From Cubamyces lactineus (Eukaryota > Basidiomycota > Agaricomycetes > Polyporales > Polyporaceae): DNA of 64,000 nt. Shown piece by piece: positions 11,390-23,098 of this stretch (its first letter is position 1; the number at the start of each line of letters is the position of its first letter). The position numbers and the translations under genes are program-made. The notes beneath the pieces are model-generated. The model had not been told where the DNA came from, made no database searches, and worked only from the letters and a program-made list of their open reading frames with translations. The DNA is taken from contig JACDTU010000004.1 in the NCBI GenBank assembly GCA_022376465.1, positions 1,054,001-1,118,000 of the forward strand, given 5' to 3'.

Positions 11390-14300
11390 CTACGAATGCG
11401 CCTGGAGCTGGACCAGTTCATAGTACCCGCCCTTGAGCGCAAGAAGCTCTTCGTGCGTTCCGGCCTCCGCGACGGCGCCGTCTTTTATGAAGTAGCTGCA
11501 AGGACGAAGACGTCATGGATCAGCCCCGCGCTCAGGAAGTCTGGAAGCCACAGCCGACAGACAGCGAGTACGTACATGCGGTCCGCGTTCTGGATCGTCG
11601 ACAGCCGATGGGCGATCGCGATGGTCGTGCGGCCCTTCGCGGCGCTGTCGAGCGCCTCCTGTACGACCTTCTCGGAGCTGGAGTCGAGCGCGGACGTCGC
11701 CTCGTCAAGCAGAAGAACTTTCGGGTTCCGGAGGAGCGCACGGGCGATCGCGATGCGCTGCTTTTGGCCGCCGGACAGCTGCGAGCCTTTGCCTCCGACT
11801 TGGGTGTCGAAACCGCTAAATTTCACCGTCAGCTTTTTCCACGCTCGTCCGAATGCAATGGTTGATAGTGTGCTTACTCGGGCAGGGATTGGATGAACTC
11901 GAGGATGTTGGCACTGCGGCAAGCGGCCTCGATCTCCTCCTGCGTTACTTCCTCCTGGGGCTTCGTTGCGCCGAGCAGCACGTTGAAGCGGATGGTACCG
12001 GCGTATAGAGTCGGTTCCTGGGACACCAACGCTATGTGTTTGCGATATTCGGAAACATTGAACCGCGTGATAGGCTGGCCGTCGAACTATCGTGGTACAT
12101 ATTCAGCACGGTTGCACACCGTGAAAACGCGGGCTACTCACATAGATGACACCGGACGCGGGGTCGTAGAACCTTTCGATGAGCTGGATGGTAGTACTCT
12201 TCCCGCAGCCGCTAGCACCCACGAGCGCGACATAGGTACCAGGCTCTACAGTCAAACTGAGGTTATTGAGCACCTGGGTGTCCGGCCGGGTCGGGTACCG
12301 GAACGACACGTTCTCGAATTGGAGACGGCCCTGGACGTCCTTGGGAGTCTCACCGTCGGAGTTGTCTGCGTCAATCTCCGGCTTGGAGTCAAACAACCTG
12401 AACAGATCGGCCGCTGCATTGGTGGCAGTAGCGATGTCCGGAATGACGCTGAACACACTCCCGGCGTTGATAGCGGAGAACGTCGTGCTCTGCGGGTTTC
12501 CATCAGTATAGGTACGAGACACAGAGTCAGTTACTGACCATCAGACCGACGAAGAACTGGAACGGGGTATGTTTCTGGTCGGCGATGAGAATTGAGCCGT
12601 ACCAAAAGATGAGGGCGATGATCCAGAAAGACACCGCTTGCGTGAAGGAGAACAACGCGTTTGACAGGATGGCGGCCCGGGTCGTGCGCCGTAGCGGTTC
12701 TTGTAGCGACTCCCTGTAGAGCCTGTGGCACTCTTCCTCACGGGTCAAGGAGGCAACGGTGCGAATGGATCCAGCTGCTTCGCAAGCAATCTGGGCAGAA
12801 GTTTCGTACGCCTTCTTGTTGCGCTCATCCTTGAGGACGACAACGCGCTGAGAAGTGGTGTGTGAGTGATTTGGCGATTGAGGGGCAATTGAGAACATAC
12901 CAGACGGACGTAGCCTGCAGACAGGAGAACGGGGGTACAGGCGATACCAACAAGACCAATCTGCCAGACGAACGCGAGACCCAGAACGCAGCCGACGATC
13001 ACCGTCGCGATACTCTGAACGATGACAGTGAAGGTGATACCAGCCAAGTTGTTAATCTTCTGTGGCTTCTCGCTGAGGGACGAAGTCAGCTGCCCGGTGT
13101 TGTTCTCCTCCTTGTCGAAATACACGACGTCTTGCCGTAGGATTGCCCGGAAGGCGAGCGAGCGCAACTTCGCAGCGAGATCCGCAGCGGTGCTGCCAAA
13201 GCAGATGTGTTGGATGGTGGCGACGATTGTGCTGGCGATGGAGATGATAAAAAGCCAGAGCGCATTCCGATCGCCATCGAATCGTCTCTGTGCATTGGTC
13301 TGGTCTGAGAAGCCGGTGACGCCTAAAGCGAAGACAATGCCAGCGCAGGGGTATGCAGCGCCGTTCGCAATGGCGGCAAGAGATCCAAGCAAGTACCGTT
13401 TCCAGGAATCGCGATTGAGGTATGCCAATCGACCGATGACCTCCGAGACTGAGTATGCCTTTGCCTTACCTGGACCTGCGGTACCAACGGACCCTTCGTA
13501 CTTATGCTCGATCAGAGCGGGCATGGCCTCTTGCGATGCCCTCTTCAACGTCTCCTTCTCGTCGGCACCAAGCGCCGCGAGCTCGTCCTTAGCCGCAGTC
13601 GTGTCCTGAACGGGTTGGTCAGCCTGAGCGTCTCGCAAGAACTGAGCGTTGACGAAGTGCGCGTATAGTCCATCTACGTCGGCAAGGAGCTCTTGGTGCG
13701 TTCCCGACTGGACCATAGCCCCGTCGCTGATGACGAAGATGCAGTCCGCGTCACGAATGGTGGAGAGACGATGGGCGATCGTAATCGTCGTACGACCTTG
13801 CGCGGCTTTCTCGAGGGCATTCTGGACGACACCTTCGCTTTGCGTATCCAGCGCAGATGTCGCCTCGTCGAGTAGCAGGATACGAGGGTCCGCGACGATT
13901 GCGCGCGCTATGGCGATCCGCTGCTTCTGCCCGCCCGAGAGCAGAATACCACGTTCTCCAACGATAGTGTCGTAGCCAAGCGGGAGCCGAGAGATGAAGT
14001 CGTGGGCATTTGCCATGACACAGGCGTCTTCGATGAGCTTAAACTTCTCTTCCTCGGACGCCATTTCGTACCGCGTGCCGATGAGACCATGTGCGACATT
14101 GGCTTTGATCGTAGTCGAAAAGAGCACGGGCTCCTGAGAGACGAGACCGATCTGCGAACGCAGCCACTTGACGTTGAGTTCCTTCAGATCGACGCCATCG
14201 AGTTTGACGGACCCGTGAAGTGGGTCGTAAAATCGCTCGATGAGAGAGATGACCGTGGATTTCCCGGAGCCAGACGTTCCGACAAGTGCAGATGTCTTGC

Positions 14301-15954
14301 CGACAGGGAAAGCGATCGAAAGGTCTTTCAGGATCGGGACGTTTGGTCGCGAAGGATAGTTGAAGTCGACATGGTCCAGGGAAATAGCGCCAGTACACTG
14401 CTCAGGCTTCAGACCTTCCGGCGAAGCTGAGTCGATAAGCGGTACTCGATCAATAGCTTCGAATAGCTTTGCGGCGGCACCACAGGCCTGGCTGACCGCT
14501 GCAATGAACCCCAGATTAGGCCCGAGTCGAAGTGCCAAAGGACATGGATTAAATAGCACAACCGACCTTGCAATTCTGGGCCAAGAGCGCCGATGGAGAA
14601 AGTACCGGTGATGATGGCCAAAACGACGCTGACGACCTGACCGGCATCCGCTGATGACGACGTAAGCCTTTGGTGGCGGCAAGGACCTCTGCAAACGCAC
14701 CGTGCCCGTGGTTGATCAAAGTAGTGCCGAAGTTGAATGCAAGCGCATAGGCTGCGTACAACAGAAAGGTCCAGAATGAGATGAAGACACCCTGCCAGAC
14801 TGCCGTGGTAAGGTCAACAGCGCGGCTCTTCAGGACGTGTGAATCATAGAGCTCCGCCAACACCCGCTGTATGCCGAACGCATGAGCAGTGCGAACAGTG
14901 GATATGACCTCCTCCGCGACCGTGCCGCTCTCCGCGCCGTACTGAAGAGACATCTGTGTGTACTTCGCGATGAATGATCCAAAGATACCTGTCGCAACGG
15001 CGACGCATGGGAGGATGGAAGACATAGCGAGAGCGAGTTGCCAGCAGCGGATGTAGGCCAGAATATAGCCAGCAATGAAGGCCGCGATGTAGGACATCGA
15101 CAGTGGGATCTTCTCCGATATACCTAGCTGTACGAGATCTTTCGGATGCAGTGAGACAAGAACATGGACAGAAGGTGAAAACGTCTTACGAGTATCAGCC
15201 TGTATGCGAGTAGTAATCTCCCCCGCACCAATGTTGTCAAAGTAGGCTACATCCTGGCGGAGAACAGCTTGGAAGTATCGTTCACGGATTCGCTTCGCAT
15301 TCACTTCGCCGGTGTAGGCCCAGATTGTCATATAAACGTATGTGCAAGCAAACATGCCAACACCTTTTGACCGTGTCAACAATCAGCGCCGAATCATGAT
15401 GCATTTGCTGACCTATGTAGACCAAGTAGGAGGCGTTGAGAGCAGCCACATGCTTGAAAGCGGTAGCAATGGTCTGTAACTGCTCTGCTTGCGTTTGAGG
15501 ATCATTGGATGCACCCAGGGACAACGCGAAGTTCACAAAGTTCTGAGTCAGTCGACCGAAGAGTAGACTCATGAGAGGCTAGCGTTTGTATAGGATGTAT
15601 CATGTCAGCTTTCATCTCAAAACTCTCCGTCAACAGGCTCACGTACCTGGGAGGCTCCCGCAGCTGCAGCTGCAAGCAAGCCAATACAGTCCAACAGAAC
15701 TTCCGAGCGGGTAGAAAATCTGGGACCCTTCTTTAGTCGACATTCAAATAAACCCCGTGTACAAGCACGGACCTTAAAAGCTGGATGATAGACACCGGCT
15801 TGACATCACTCTTGGCTGGTGCGGTCGCATCTTCCGTCTCTATAACCTGCTGTCCTGTATCTGGATCTGGCTGGTCAAGTTGGCTGCCTGCACTCGGCAA
15901 ACCCGAAGCTTTCTCGTTGAGAGGCTCCTCTGTCAACTTCTTGGTTTCCGACAT
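11390..15954 (-). CDS. Full-length ABCB (MDR/P-glycoprotein type) ABC transporter
   Basis: A TMD-NBD-TMD-NBD exporter of about 1,330 residues, the architecture of fungal multidrug (MDR1/Pmd1-like) pumps of the plasma membrane. The ATG at 15952-15954 starts [18 protein letters not shown] and a cytosolic acidic N-tail of about 75 residues. TMD1 includes [23 protein letters not shown]1 has Walker [10 protein letters not shown], signature [15 protein letters not shown], Walker [13 protein letters not shown] and the H-loop IAHRLST. The linker is charged. TMD2 contains [23 protein letters not shown]2 has Walker [40 protein letters not shown] and IAIAHRLST. All catalytic motifs of both sites look intact. 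Short introns of about 50-60 nt occur throughout, for example a 50-nt intron inside [13 protein letters not shown] near 14630-14690. The last exon ends [14 protein letters not shown] at 11390-11392. The substrate is unknown. Confidence 0.92.
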
Positions 15955-17158
15955 AGTCAAACCCGCGTAGACAATCCACGATCAGTGGGCTTTAGCCGTC
16001 GTTGAAACAAGCTGCCGCGACTCGCAGTCGTGCCAGAATGCTACAAACGAAGAGAATGAAGCGCGACGGCGTGCGAGGTCGAAGCGACGAACAGCTGCAG
16101 CCAGGCAGTCCAAGGAAGAGACACGCAATGTTACGCAGTGCTATGTGGGACCTTTTAACGTAGTTACGGACGCCTTCGGCACGACTAGATTCGAGTCAAC
16201 TTGGCGTCCGCCGGTACCGCGTCCATGTATGCGCACTGATCGCCGGGTTGGCATTCCAACACAAACAGGTTCACACAACAATGGATCAACACGATCGATT
16301 TTGTAGATTCACTGGTATTGGACCTCAACGTTCAACGCCAAAATATGATATATCGGATTCATCGTAGATATCAGTGGCTTTGAGCCCACACCAACCCAAG
16401 TTACCAGTCGCCGGGCGGGAACCCAAGGGGGAGCGGTGAGAGAACGGCAGGGCTTTCATAGACCTTGACTCGGTGAAGTTCCGGCCGCCCACGTGGGTCC
16501 CCGCGGGTAAGGTTTCGGCTTGGGCCTTTCATGCCGTGGGCCGTAGCCAAGTCACCCTACATGTAACTTAACATCATGGACCCGTTGCAAGGTACATACT
16601 TGGTCTTGGCATCGCCGGGAGGCAAGTGCCAATGTACAGAAATGTGGTCGAGGAATGCAGTAGGCCTACTGAGACCATGTAACACTCGAACCTCGGTGTC
16701 GAGTGGATGGGAGCCGGCAAAGGAATCACACAGCTGTTCTCACCGACCACAAGGGCCTCAATTATGCAACAACAACGACAGTACTGTGTAGACTAGCGAG
16801 ACATCCGTAGCAGGCATGGGTGACGGTCTGAGAGCGGCAGGCGGGTATAGGACTGCAGGGGGTAACATACGGGGGATGAGAAGGTTGAGAGTCGAAACGA
16901 GCGAGCAGGAGGGATAGGTACTAGCAATCAGAGTCGTGTTGGGTAGTAGGGAGAGAGAGAGGAATGCGTGGAGAGATAGTTGTATTACCCAGCATGGAGG
17001 CTCGGGGGCTTGGTGTGTACTGTGCGTTGAGTCCGTGCAAAAGAGAGTCCTGTAGGCCGCGAGGGTCCGGGGCGAATTGCAGGAGGCGAAGCGAAGTTAG
17101 CCGGCGCGCGTAGGTGTGGATTCCGCGCGTGCGCCACGAGGCAACCGAGATCGGTAGG
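15955..17158. other. Intergenic: ABC transporter promoter and 3' side of coiled-coil gene
   Basis: 1.2 kb between two minus-strand genes. It should hold the ABC transporter promoter. Only short unsupported ORFs are present, for example 71 codons at 16576-16791 without recognisable content. Confidence 0.5.
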
Positions 17159-20100
17159 TTACGCATCTTCCTTTGCCTTCAATTGCTCCTGGAGATGCTC
17201 GAGGTCTTCCTTCAATCTGTAATGAAGAGACGCAGGAAAAGAGCGTGGTATGAGCATTGTGTTATCGTCCGAGAATATTAAGGTAGATGCAGGGTAAACA
17301 ATAGTGAGAAAGAACAACGTGGCTGATAATGAAGGAATGTGGTGCGAGGAAGTGATACGAAGTAGCAGATGAATAAACAATAGTGGGAAAGATGAACGAA
17401 GGTATAATCAAAAGAGTCCGTAGACCACGGCAAGCGTGAAAACTGCTCCAAGGAAACTCTTGAATCCAAAAACCTTGACGTACCGTGTGATCTGGTCTTG
17501 GTTCTCCTCTTGATCTTGCTCGAGGTACTGAATCTCCATCGTCTTCCGCGCAACCTCCTGCTGAAGATCATCCGCCTTGACGCGCGTAATTTCGAGCTCC
17601 TCCCGCAACGCACGCATTGCGCGTTCATGTTCGGCCTCGAGGTCATGCATCTTAGCATTGTGTGCTTCATGAAGCCTCTGCAGCTCTTCCCGAGAAACGC
17701 TGGAGGTACGCTGATGGGCGGTGCCATTGCTCTTCGAAGGGGTGGCAGGTCCTGCAGCGAGAGCCGCCTTTGCCGTGGCGAGTTCACCCTCGAGGTCCGA
17801 CAGCCTAGTGAGCAGCTCAGCCCTCTCCTTGGAAAGGGCGGAGACCTCCTCCTCGTGTGCGGCACGAAGTCTCGTCACCTCCTCGGCGCGGGTCTTCGCA
17901 GCTTCCTCGAGCTCCTTCACGTGGTTATCAGCCATCTCACCCAACGAACCCTTGGTGGCGAGGAACATCTCGTTGAGCGATGCGTGGTCCTCACGGAGGT
18001 TCGAGAGGTCGCGGCTGAGCTGCGCGATGACCTCGTCCTTGTCGGACTTGTCCATAGATGCGACGAGCTGACGGGCTTCCTCAAGCTGGGCCCTTGTCAG
18101 CTCCAGCTCTTGCGTGACGGCCGCTACGGCAGACTTCGCCTTGGCGAGGTCTTCCTGGGTCGCCTTGAGCTCGAGGCCCTGGTTGGCGAGCTGTTTCTCG
18201 AGCATCTTGACCTGACTCTCGAGGGCAGCCTGGTGCTCAGCTTGGAGTTCATCGATGGTGTGTTGGTGCGCGACACGAAGCTGCTCGATGGCCGCCTGAG
18301 ACTCGGCACGAAGCTTCTGAAGGTCTTGGCTGTGGATATCGCCGGCCTCGTTCTGTAGCGGGACGAAAGTGGTCAGGAAATGGATACGAAGATCGGCATT
18401 GAGAAACCGACCTTCGCGCGCTCGAACGCTTCCTGGAGGAGCTGCTCATGTTCAGCTTTGACAGCATCAACCTTCTCATTGTATTTGGCCTCTTGGCTCT
18501 GTTTAGGAAGGTAAGTGTGTTTCTCTTCGAGTGAATGATAGGAACGTACCTCGAGCTCGGCAGTAATCCTAGCGATTTCTGCGGAGAACCTAGCTTCTAC
18601 CTCTTGACGGAGTTGCTCAGCCTCCGCAAGCTGCTGCTGGTGCTGTTCTGCCGCCGCCACCGCGTCGGCCTTCGCTTGTTCGTTGGCTGCAATGGCCTGA
18701 GCGAGCTCAGTCTCCAGAGCAGAGAGCTTGGCCTGAAGCTCGGCATACTCCACCGCGGCCTTGTCGAGCTGCTCCTGGTGGGTCTTGGAGGTCTCCTCTG
18801 ACTTTGAGGCGTATTCGGCCTCCTTAGCCTGAGCATCCTCGAGGGCCTGCTGGACAGCAGCGGCAGACTTGGCGAGCTCCGCCTCAAGCGACTTCAGGCG
18901 TGCGAGCGTCTTCGCGTGCTCATCACCAGAGGTCTCCTGCTCGTCCTTGAGCTCCAAGATCTCGACCTCAAGCTCCGAAACCTTGTTGGCCTTATCTTCG
19001 TTCTCGCGCTTGAGTTCGTCGAGCTCTGATACAAGAGCGTCAACGCGAGAGCTCTTCTCCTCGAGCTCCTGGATCTTCGCCTGAGCTGCAGCGAAGGCCT
19101 GCTCCTGCTCGATCTTGAGCGCCTCGCTCTCCGCCTTGATGGCTTCGAGATCAGATTTTGCCTGGAGGAGAGCAGCGTGCTCAGCCTCGGCGGCAGCAGC
19201 AGCCGTAGCAGCAGCGTCACCAGAGGTCCGCAGGGCTTCTAAGTTCTCCTTGGCAGCAGTGACTTCGGCTTGGAGGGCCTCCAGCTGCGACTGAAGGGAA
19301 GCGACTAGCTCCAGTTGAGCGGCATTGGCAGCCCTCGAAGCCTCGAGCTGTCGTGAAAGTGTAAGAGCAGGGTCAGAACGAGAAAGATATTGCACACCTC
19401 AGCACGAACGGCTTCCAGTTGCTCCGAATCGCCGGACTGCGCAGCCTGTAGCTTTTCCAGCGTCTCACGTAAAGCCGCGAGCTCCCCTTCGGCCTTGGTC
19501 TTCGCAGCCTCCAACTCGGCAACGGCGGATGCCTTCGCTTCCGCCTCTGACTGGGCAGCCTGGAGAGCGGTCTTCAAAGTCTCAAGTTCGGATTCAAGCC
19601 CGGAGATCGTATCCGACTTCGAGCTGAGAGCACTAGTCGCATCGTCCAGCTACACGTTTGAGATCAGGACACAATCCCCCAAAATAATAGGCGAATCACA
19701 GACCTTGCCCTGCAACTCAGAGACCGCCTTGCTATCGTCGCGCACCTCCTTGATTGAGGAGATAGACTGAGCTCCAGGCGTCCTCGTCGCCCGAGTAGAA
19801 GCAGTGCTAGGCGGCCTGGCAGCGGCGGAAGCAGATGGGGTCGGCCTGGTGCCGGATACTGTCCTCTTAACGCCCTCCGAAACAGAAGCACGGGGGCGAG
19901 GAACTGGTGGCTTCGCTGTTGCGTTCGAGTCGGGAGTAGCAGTAGAGGTACGGGAAGGAGCGGGTGGCTTGGAAGCGGTCGAAGACGACAGAGGCGTCCG
20001 CCCAGTCGCAGCAACGGCGGGTGCCTTGGGGGCGACTGACAGTCGTCTGGTAGGTGCTGGCGGCGCACCAGCGGTGGAGTTCTGTCTTGGAGGCATAGCT

Positions 20101-20721
20101 TTGGTAGCAGTGGTGGTGGGCTTTGCAGCGGGTGCACCAGCGGTGGTAGTTTTCTTGAGAGCAGCACTGGCGGAGACCGTCCTAGCAGCAGGCGCAGCTG
20201 TTGCCTTCGTAGTGCTGGGTGCAGCCTTCACCGCACCGGATCCAAACGTGCCCGAGTTGATGATCTGTGCACGACATTAACGGATTGAGCACGCCGGGCA
20301 CAGGCGGCAGTCGCGCTGGAGATGCCATGGGCATGACACGTACCTTCTTGACCAATGGAGTCGGAGGGCCTCCCGCAGTCTTGCCAGCAGGGGGCTTAAC
20401 ATTAATCGACGACTTCGCCGTAATCTTCTTCGCCGGAGAGGTGGGAGGGGAGGCTACCTGTTTCTCGTTCTCCTTGAGCATGTCGGCAGCAGCAGGCTCA
20501 GCAGGCTTGTCCTCGCTCCCAGCATCTTCAGCAGCCTTCTCCTCTGCCACGCTCTCCGCAGTGCCTCCTTCAGAAGTAGCCTCCACCACGTCAGTCGCCT
20601 CATGTTCTCCATCCGTCTCCGGGTGGGCCGATTCCACGGCGCCGGACCCTTCAGAACGGATCTCGTCCTCCTGGAGCTGAGGATCAGAGACCGGGACCGG
20701 ATGAGCTTCGACTTCAGCCAT
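17159..20721 (-). CDS. Large coiled-coil protein with alternative C-terminus
   Basis: A protein of about 1,000 residues of unknown function. The ATG at 20719-20721 starts MAEVEAHPVPVSDPQLQEDE, an acidic N-terminus, followed by a disordered basic Pro/Ser/Thr/Ala-rich region (about residues 80-330) with ASPPTSPAKK and PTPLVKK. From about residue 340 it is almost continuous heptad-repeat coiled coil rich in Ala, Glu and Leu (LQSQLEALQAEVTAAKENLE, KVSELEVEILELKDEQE, REELEITRVKADDLQQEV). The final splice joins ACACG, ending at 17484, to a last exon 17159-17216 that reads LKEDLEHLQEQLKAKEDA and TAA. If that 267-nt intron is retained, the frame instead continues to a TAG at 17408 and ends in a hydrophobic tail. 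The coding region matches tethering or cytoskeletal coiled-coil proteins in style, but no named family could be assigned. Confidence 0.75.
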
Positions 20722-21023
20722 TAGAGAAGTGCAAGTAAGAGTAGAAAACTGTGCAGGAAGCACAGCGCGCAAGTGGGATCACCACAGGATGAGGGTTTGT
20801 GATAGACCTTGGGCCGACAAGCAAACAATAACACAAGTTCGCAGGCGCGTAATTCACGTAAAGCACCGACGCGTCGCCAGCGCGGCCATTCGAATCCTCT
20901 GGCGTGCAGTTCCTATCGTTACATACTCTACAGTAATCGATATGTATAGACTGCTTCCCTCACGACAGGCTACAACAAAACATGGGAGATTCTGCTATGT
21001 ACCCACTCAGCATTGCCCAATTG
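20722..21023. other. Intergenic: promoter of coiled-coil gene, 3' side of SHB17-like gene
   Basis: 302 bp between two minus-strand genes. I see nothing beyond the expected 3' UTR and promoter. Confidence 0.5.
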
Positions 21024-22164
21024 TTATATCGGCTTCGCATACAGGTTCAGCGCATTCAGAGCGGGCTCGGCCAAGTTACGGTGATTATATCCCAAGATCG
21101 CGATCTGCCAGGAATGAGTTACGGCATATTGAGGCTATCTCACGAAGGCACTTACACCCGCAGGTTCGACATTGAAGTGCGTGCCTAGAGGAAGAGTCCT
21201 TATGAGTTTAGCCACGCTTAGCGATCGTACTACAAACTCACCGAGACACAGAGGGAAGTTGATCCACCGAGATATGAACACGCGGTTGAAATGACCGTGT
21301 GCTACGATGACTACATCTCGACAACCCTTGCCCTCTTCCTTCCAAGCCCGGTGATGTTCACGGACCTAGGCAGTGTCAGGCATTGGCGGTGAGGATAACC
21401 ATGTAATGGCGTACTTTGGCGATGACATTGTCGACGCGTTGGCACATATCTTCCGTGCTCTCGCCGCCAGGGCAGCTATCGAGCATTTCAGTCGCCGGCA
21501 CACGCGTATTACAGGAGTACCATACTGACCCATCTTTCCAGATATTCCAAGTCGGGTTCTTCTGCTTGATCTCCGAGGACAACAGACCCTCATAATCGCC
21601 GTAGTCCCATTCTCTCACCTCTTCAGTAGTGACGTGATGAGGGATTTCCGGAACATGGTCGAACAGGAGGTGGAACGTCCTGTGAGCACGGATCCTGGGC
21701 GAAACCAACACTGTGCATATATTTTTGGGATCAATGAGCTCTGCGGATGACGAATATGGTGAGCTATCGTTGCATTTCTGTGAATCTTCAGTGGTACTGA
21801 CTGCCTTCGCCGACCAAGATCTGGGCCTGCTCAGCCGCTTCTTGCTCCCCTTGCGCAGTCAGCGGGATGTCTGTACGACCAGTCTGATGATATCAAACGT
21901 GTCATCCGCGTGCGCATCACACAAGAGACTGAAACGCAACGAACATGGCGACTGTCAAAGAAAGGCCATTAGTCCAAGAGGACAAGACAGGTATTGTTAG
22001 ACAGTGCAGCCACGGGCATGGACTAACCCGTTAATGGACCATTCGGTCTGACCTGAACAACAGCAGTACGGCGAACTATCAGAACAAATCGATTACTGTT
22101 CGTATGTCCCGCCCATACCGTGTCGAATAAGAAAGAGACGGGGCATAGGGCGTTCGTCAGCCAT
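21024..22164 (-). CDS. SHB17: Sedoheptulose-1,7-bisphosphatase-like histidine phosphatase (SHB17 family)
   Basis: Histidine phosphatase superfamily protein closest in motif order to yeast Shb17, which dephosphorylates sedoheptulose-1,7-bisphosphate to feed riboneogenesis. The ATG at 22162-22164 opens MADERPMPRLFLIRHG, with the catalytic RHG. Exon 2 (22028-22052) gives QTEWSING, a 7-nt microexon (21945-21951) gives R-H, and the next exon (from 21883) gives TGRTDIPLTAQGEQEAAEQ. Then follow LVSPRIRAHRTFHLLF, VREWDYGDYEGL (catalytic Glu region) and NIWKDG joined to CPGGES across a 54-nt in-frame intron. Further on DVVIVAHGHFNRVF carries the second catalytic histidine, and the end is GYNHRNLAEPALNALNL with AKPI and TAA at 21024-21026. 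A generic phosphoglycerate-mutase-like phosphatase is the alternative; the NHxxxEPAL ending favours Shb17. Confidence 0.87.
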
Positions 22165-23098
22165 TGTAGAGGATTGTAGGGGGTTTGGTTAGAGAAAGGA
22201 ACAGGGGGCGGGGCGTGGAAGTTGAGCAGCACTGGGTTTATGGCCTATTATAGGCCTGTAGAATAGCTGAAGACTGATGTCATTGGCCTGAACTCTCTGC
22301 CTCTCTGCTGTGGCTCGGCGTACGTGCGAATGTGGCTGCGATATACAAGGCCCGAGTTGGGAAGGTTGTGGATCGATAACAGGCTCGGGCGAACATACCG
22401 AGCCTTGGAAGAACCGTTTCTCCCCGGCGGGCGATTCGTCTTAGTCTTGCACATATCCGATCCGGCATGAGGGCACCAGCTGATAGTTCTGCCCTCACAT
22501 GAGCCAGCGCCATCAACTATGTATTTCGAACAGGAACGTCCGATAGAAGACGGTCTTGTCCAAGGGGTTATATATGCGCCAATCGGGTCCGTACGCGTTC
22601 CTGCGTATGACAGGCAGGTTTACGCAACCCTTGTCGCACTCAGAAAGTCTCTGAATGGCGAACAGTGGTCGAGACAATTTTTGTGAGGAAGAGAGTAGAG
22701 GATTGATTGAGGGAGGTGCGGAAGGCGAGAACGTGAGAAAGGAGGATGATGATTTCGGATATGGTTACTTTGGCGTAGAACCAACATCGTAAAGACCATC
22801 AGTACAGCCTACTGCCAATCTTTCCTCCATTCCACTTCCTTCTCCTCCTCACTCACTCTCCTACTTACACCAGCTTTTCTTACGCCTCGTCCTCTCTCTC
22901 TCTTGTATCTATCCAGGTAACGCAGCCATCAGACTCCTCGTGCGCATACTCCGGATATCTCATACTCGCGTTGCTATCCGCCGTTGTCATTGCTCGCGTA
23001 TCCGCCCGCCCCGTGTCCCTCTTGCCACAAACTCCCACCAAGATATCCCGTTCCCGCCACGACTCGAGAGAATACCTAGACGACCCTGAAGACACAGA
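22165..23098. promoter_or_regulatory. Divergent promoter region between SHB17-like gene and RAC1
   Basis: 934 bp between divergently transcribed genes. A pyrimidine-rich tract at about 22818-22912 precedes RAC1 and probably marks its transcription start zone. Otherwise no gene or repeat seen. Promoter role is inferred from position. Confidence 0.45.

Noticed and set aside
13022..13609. Long plus-strand frame of 195 codons inside the ABC transporter gene
   Set aside because: Antisense shadow of the conserved transporter exons on the minus strand.
19804..20280. 158-codon plus-strand frame rich in Gly/Ala/Val
   Set aside because: Antisense to the low-complexity Ala/Pro/Thr region of the coiled-coil gene; composition explains the openness.
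20729..21175. Plus-strand frame of about 148 codons
   Set aside because: It overlaps the 3' exons of the SHB17-like gene on the other strand and shows no conserved sequence.
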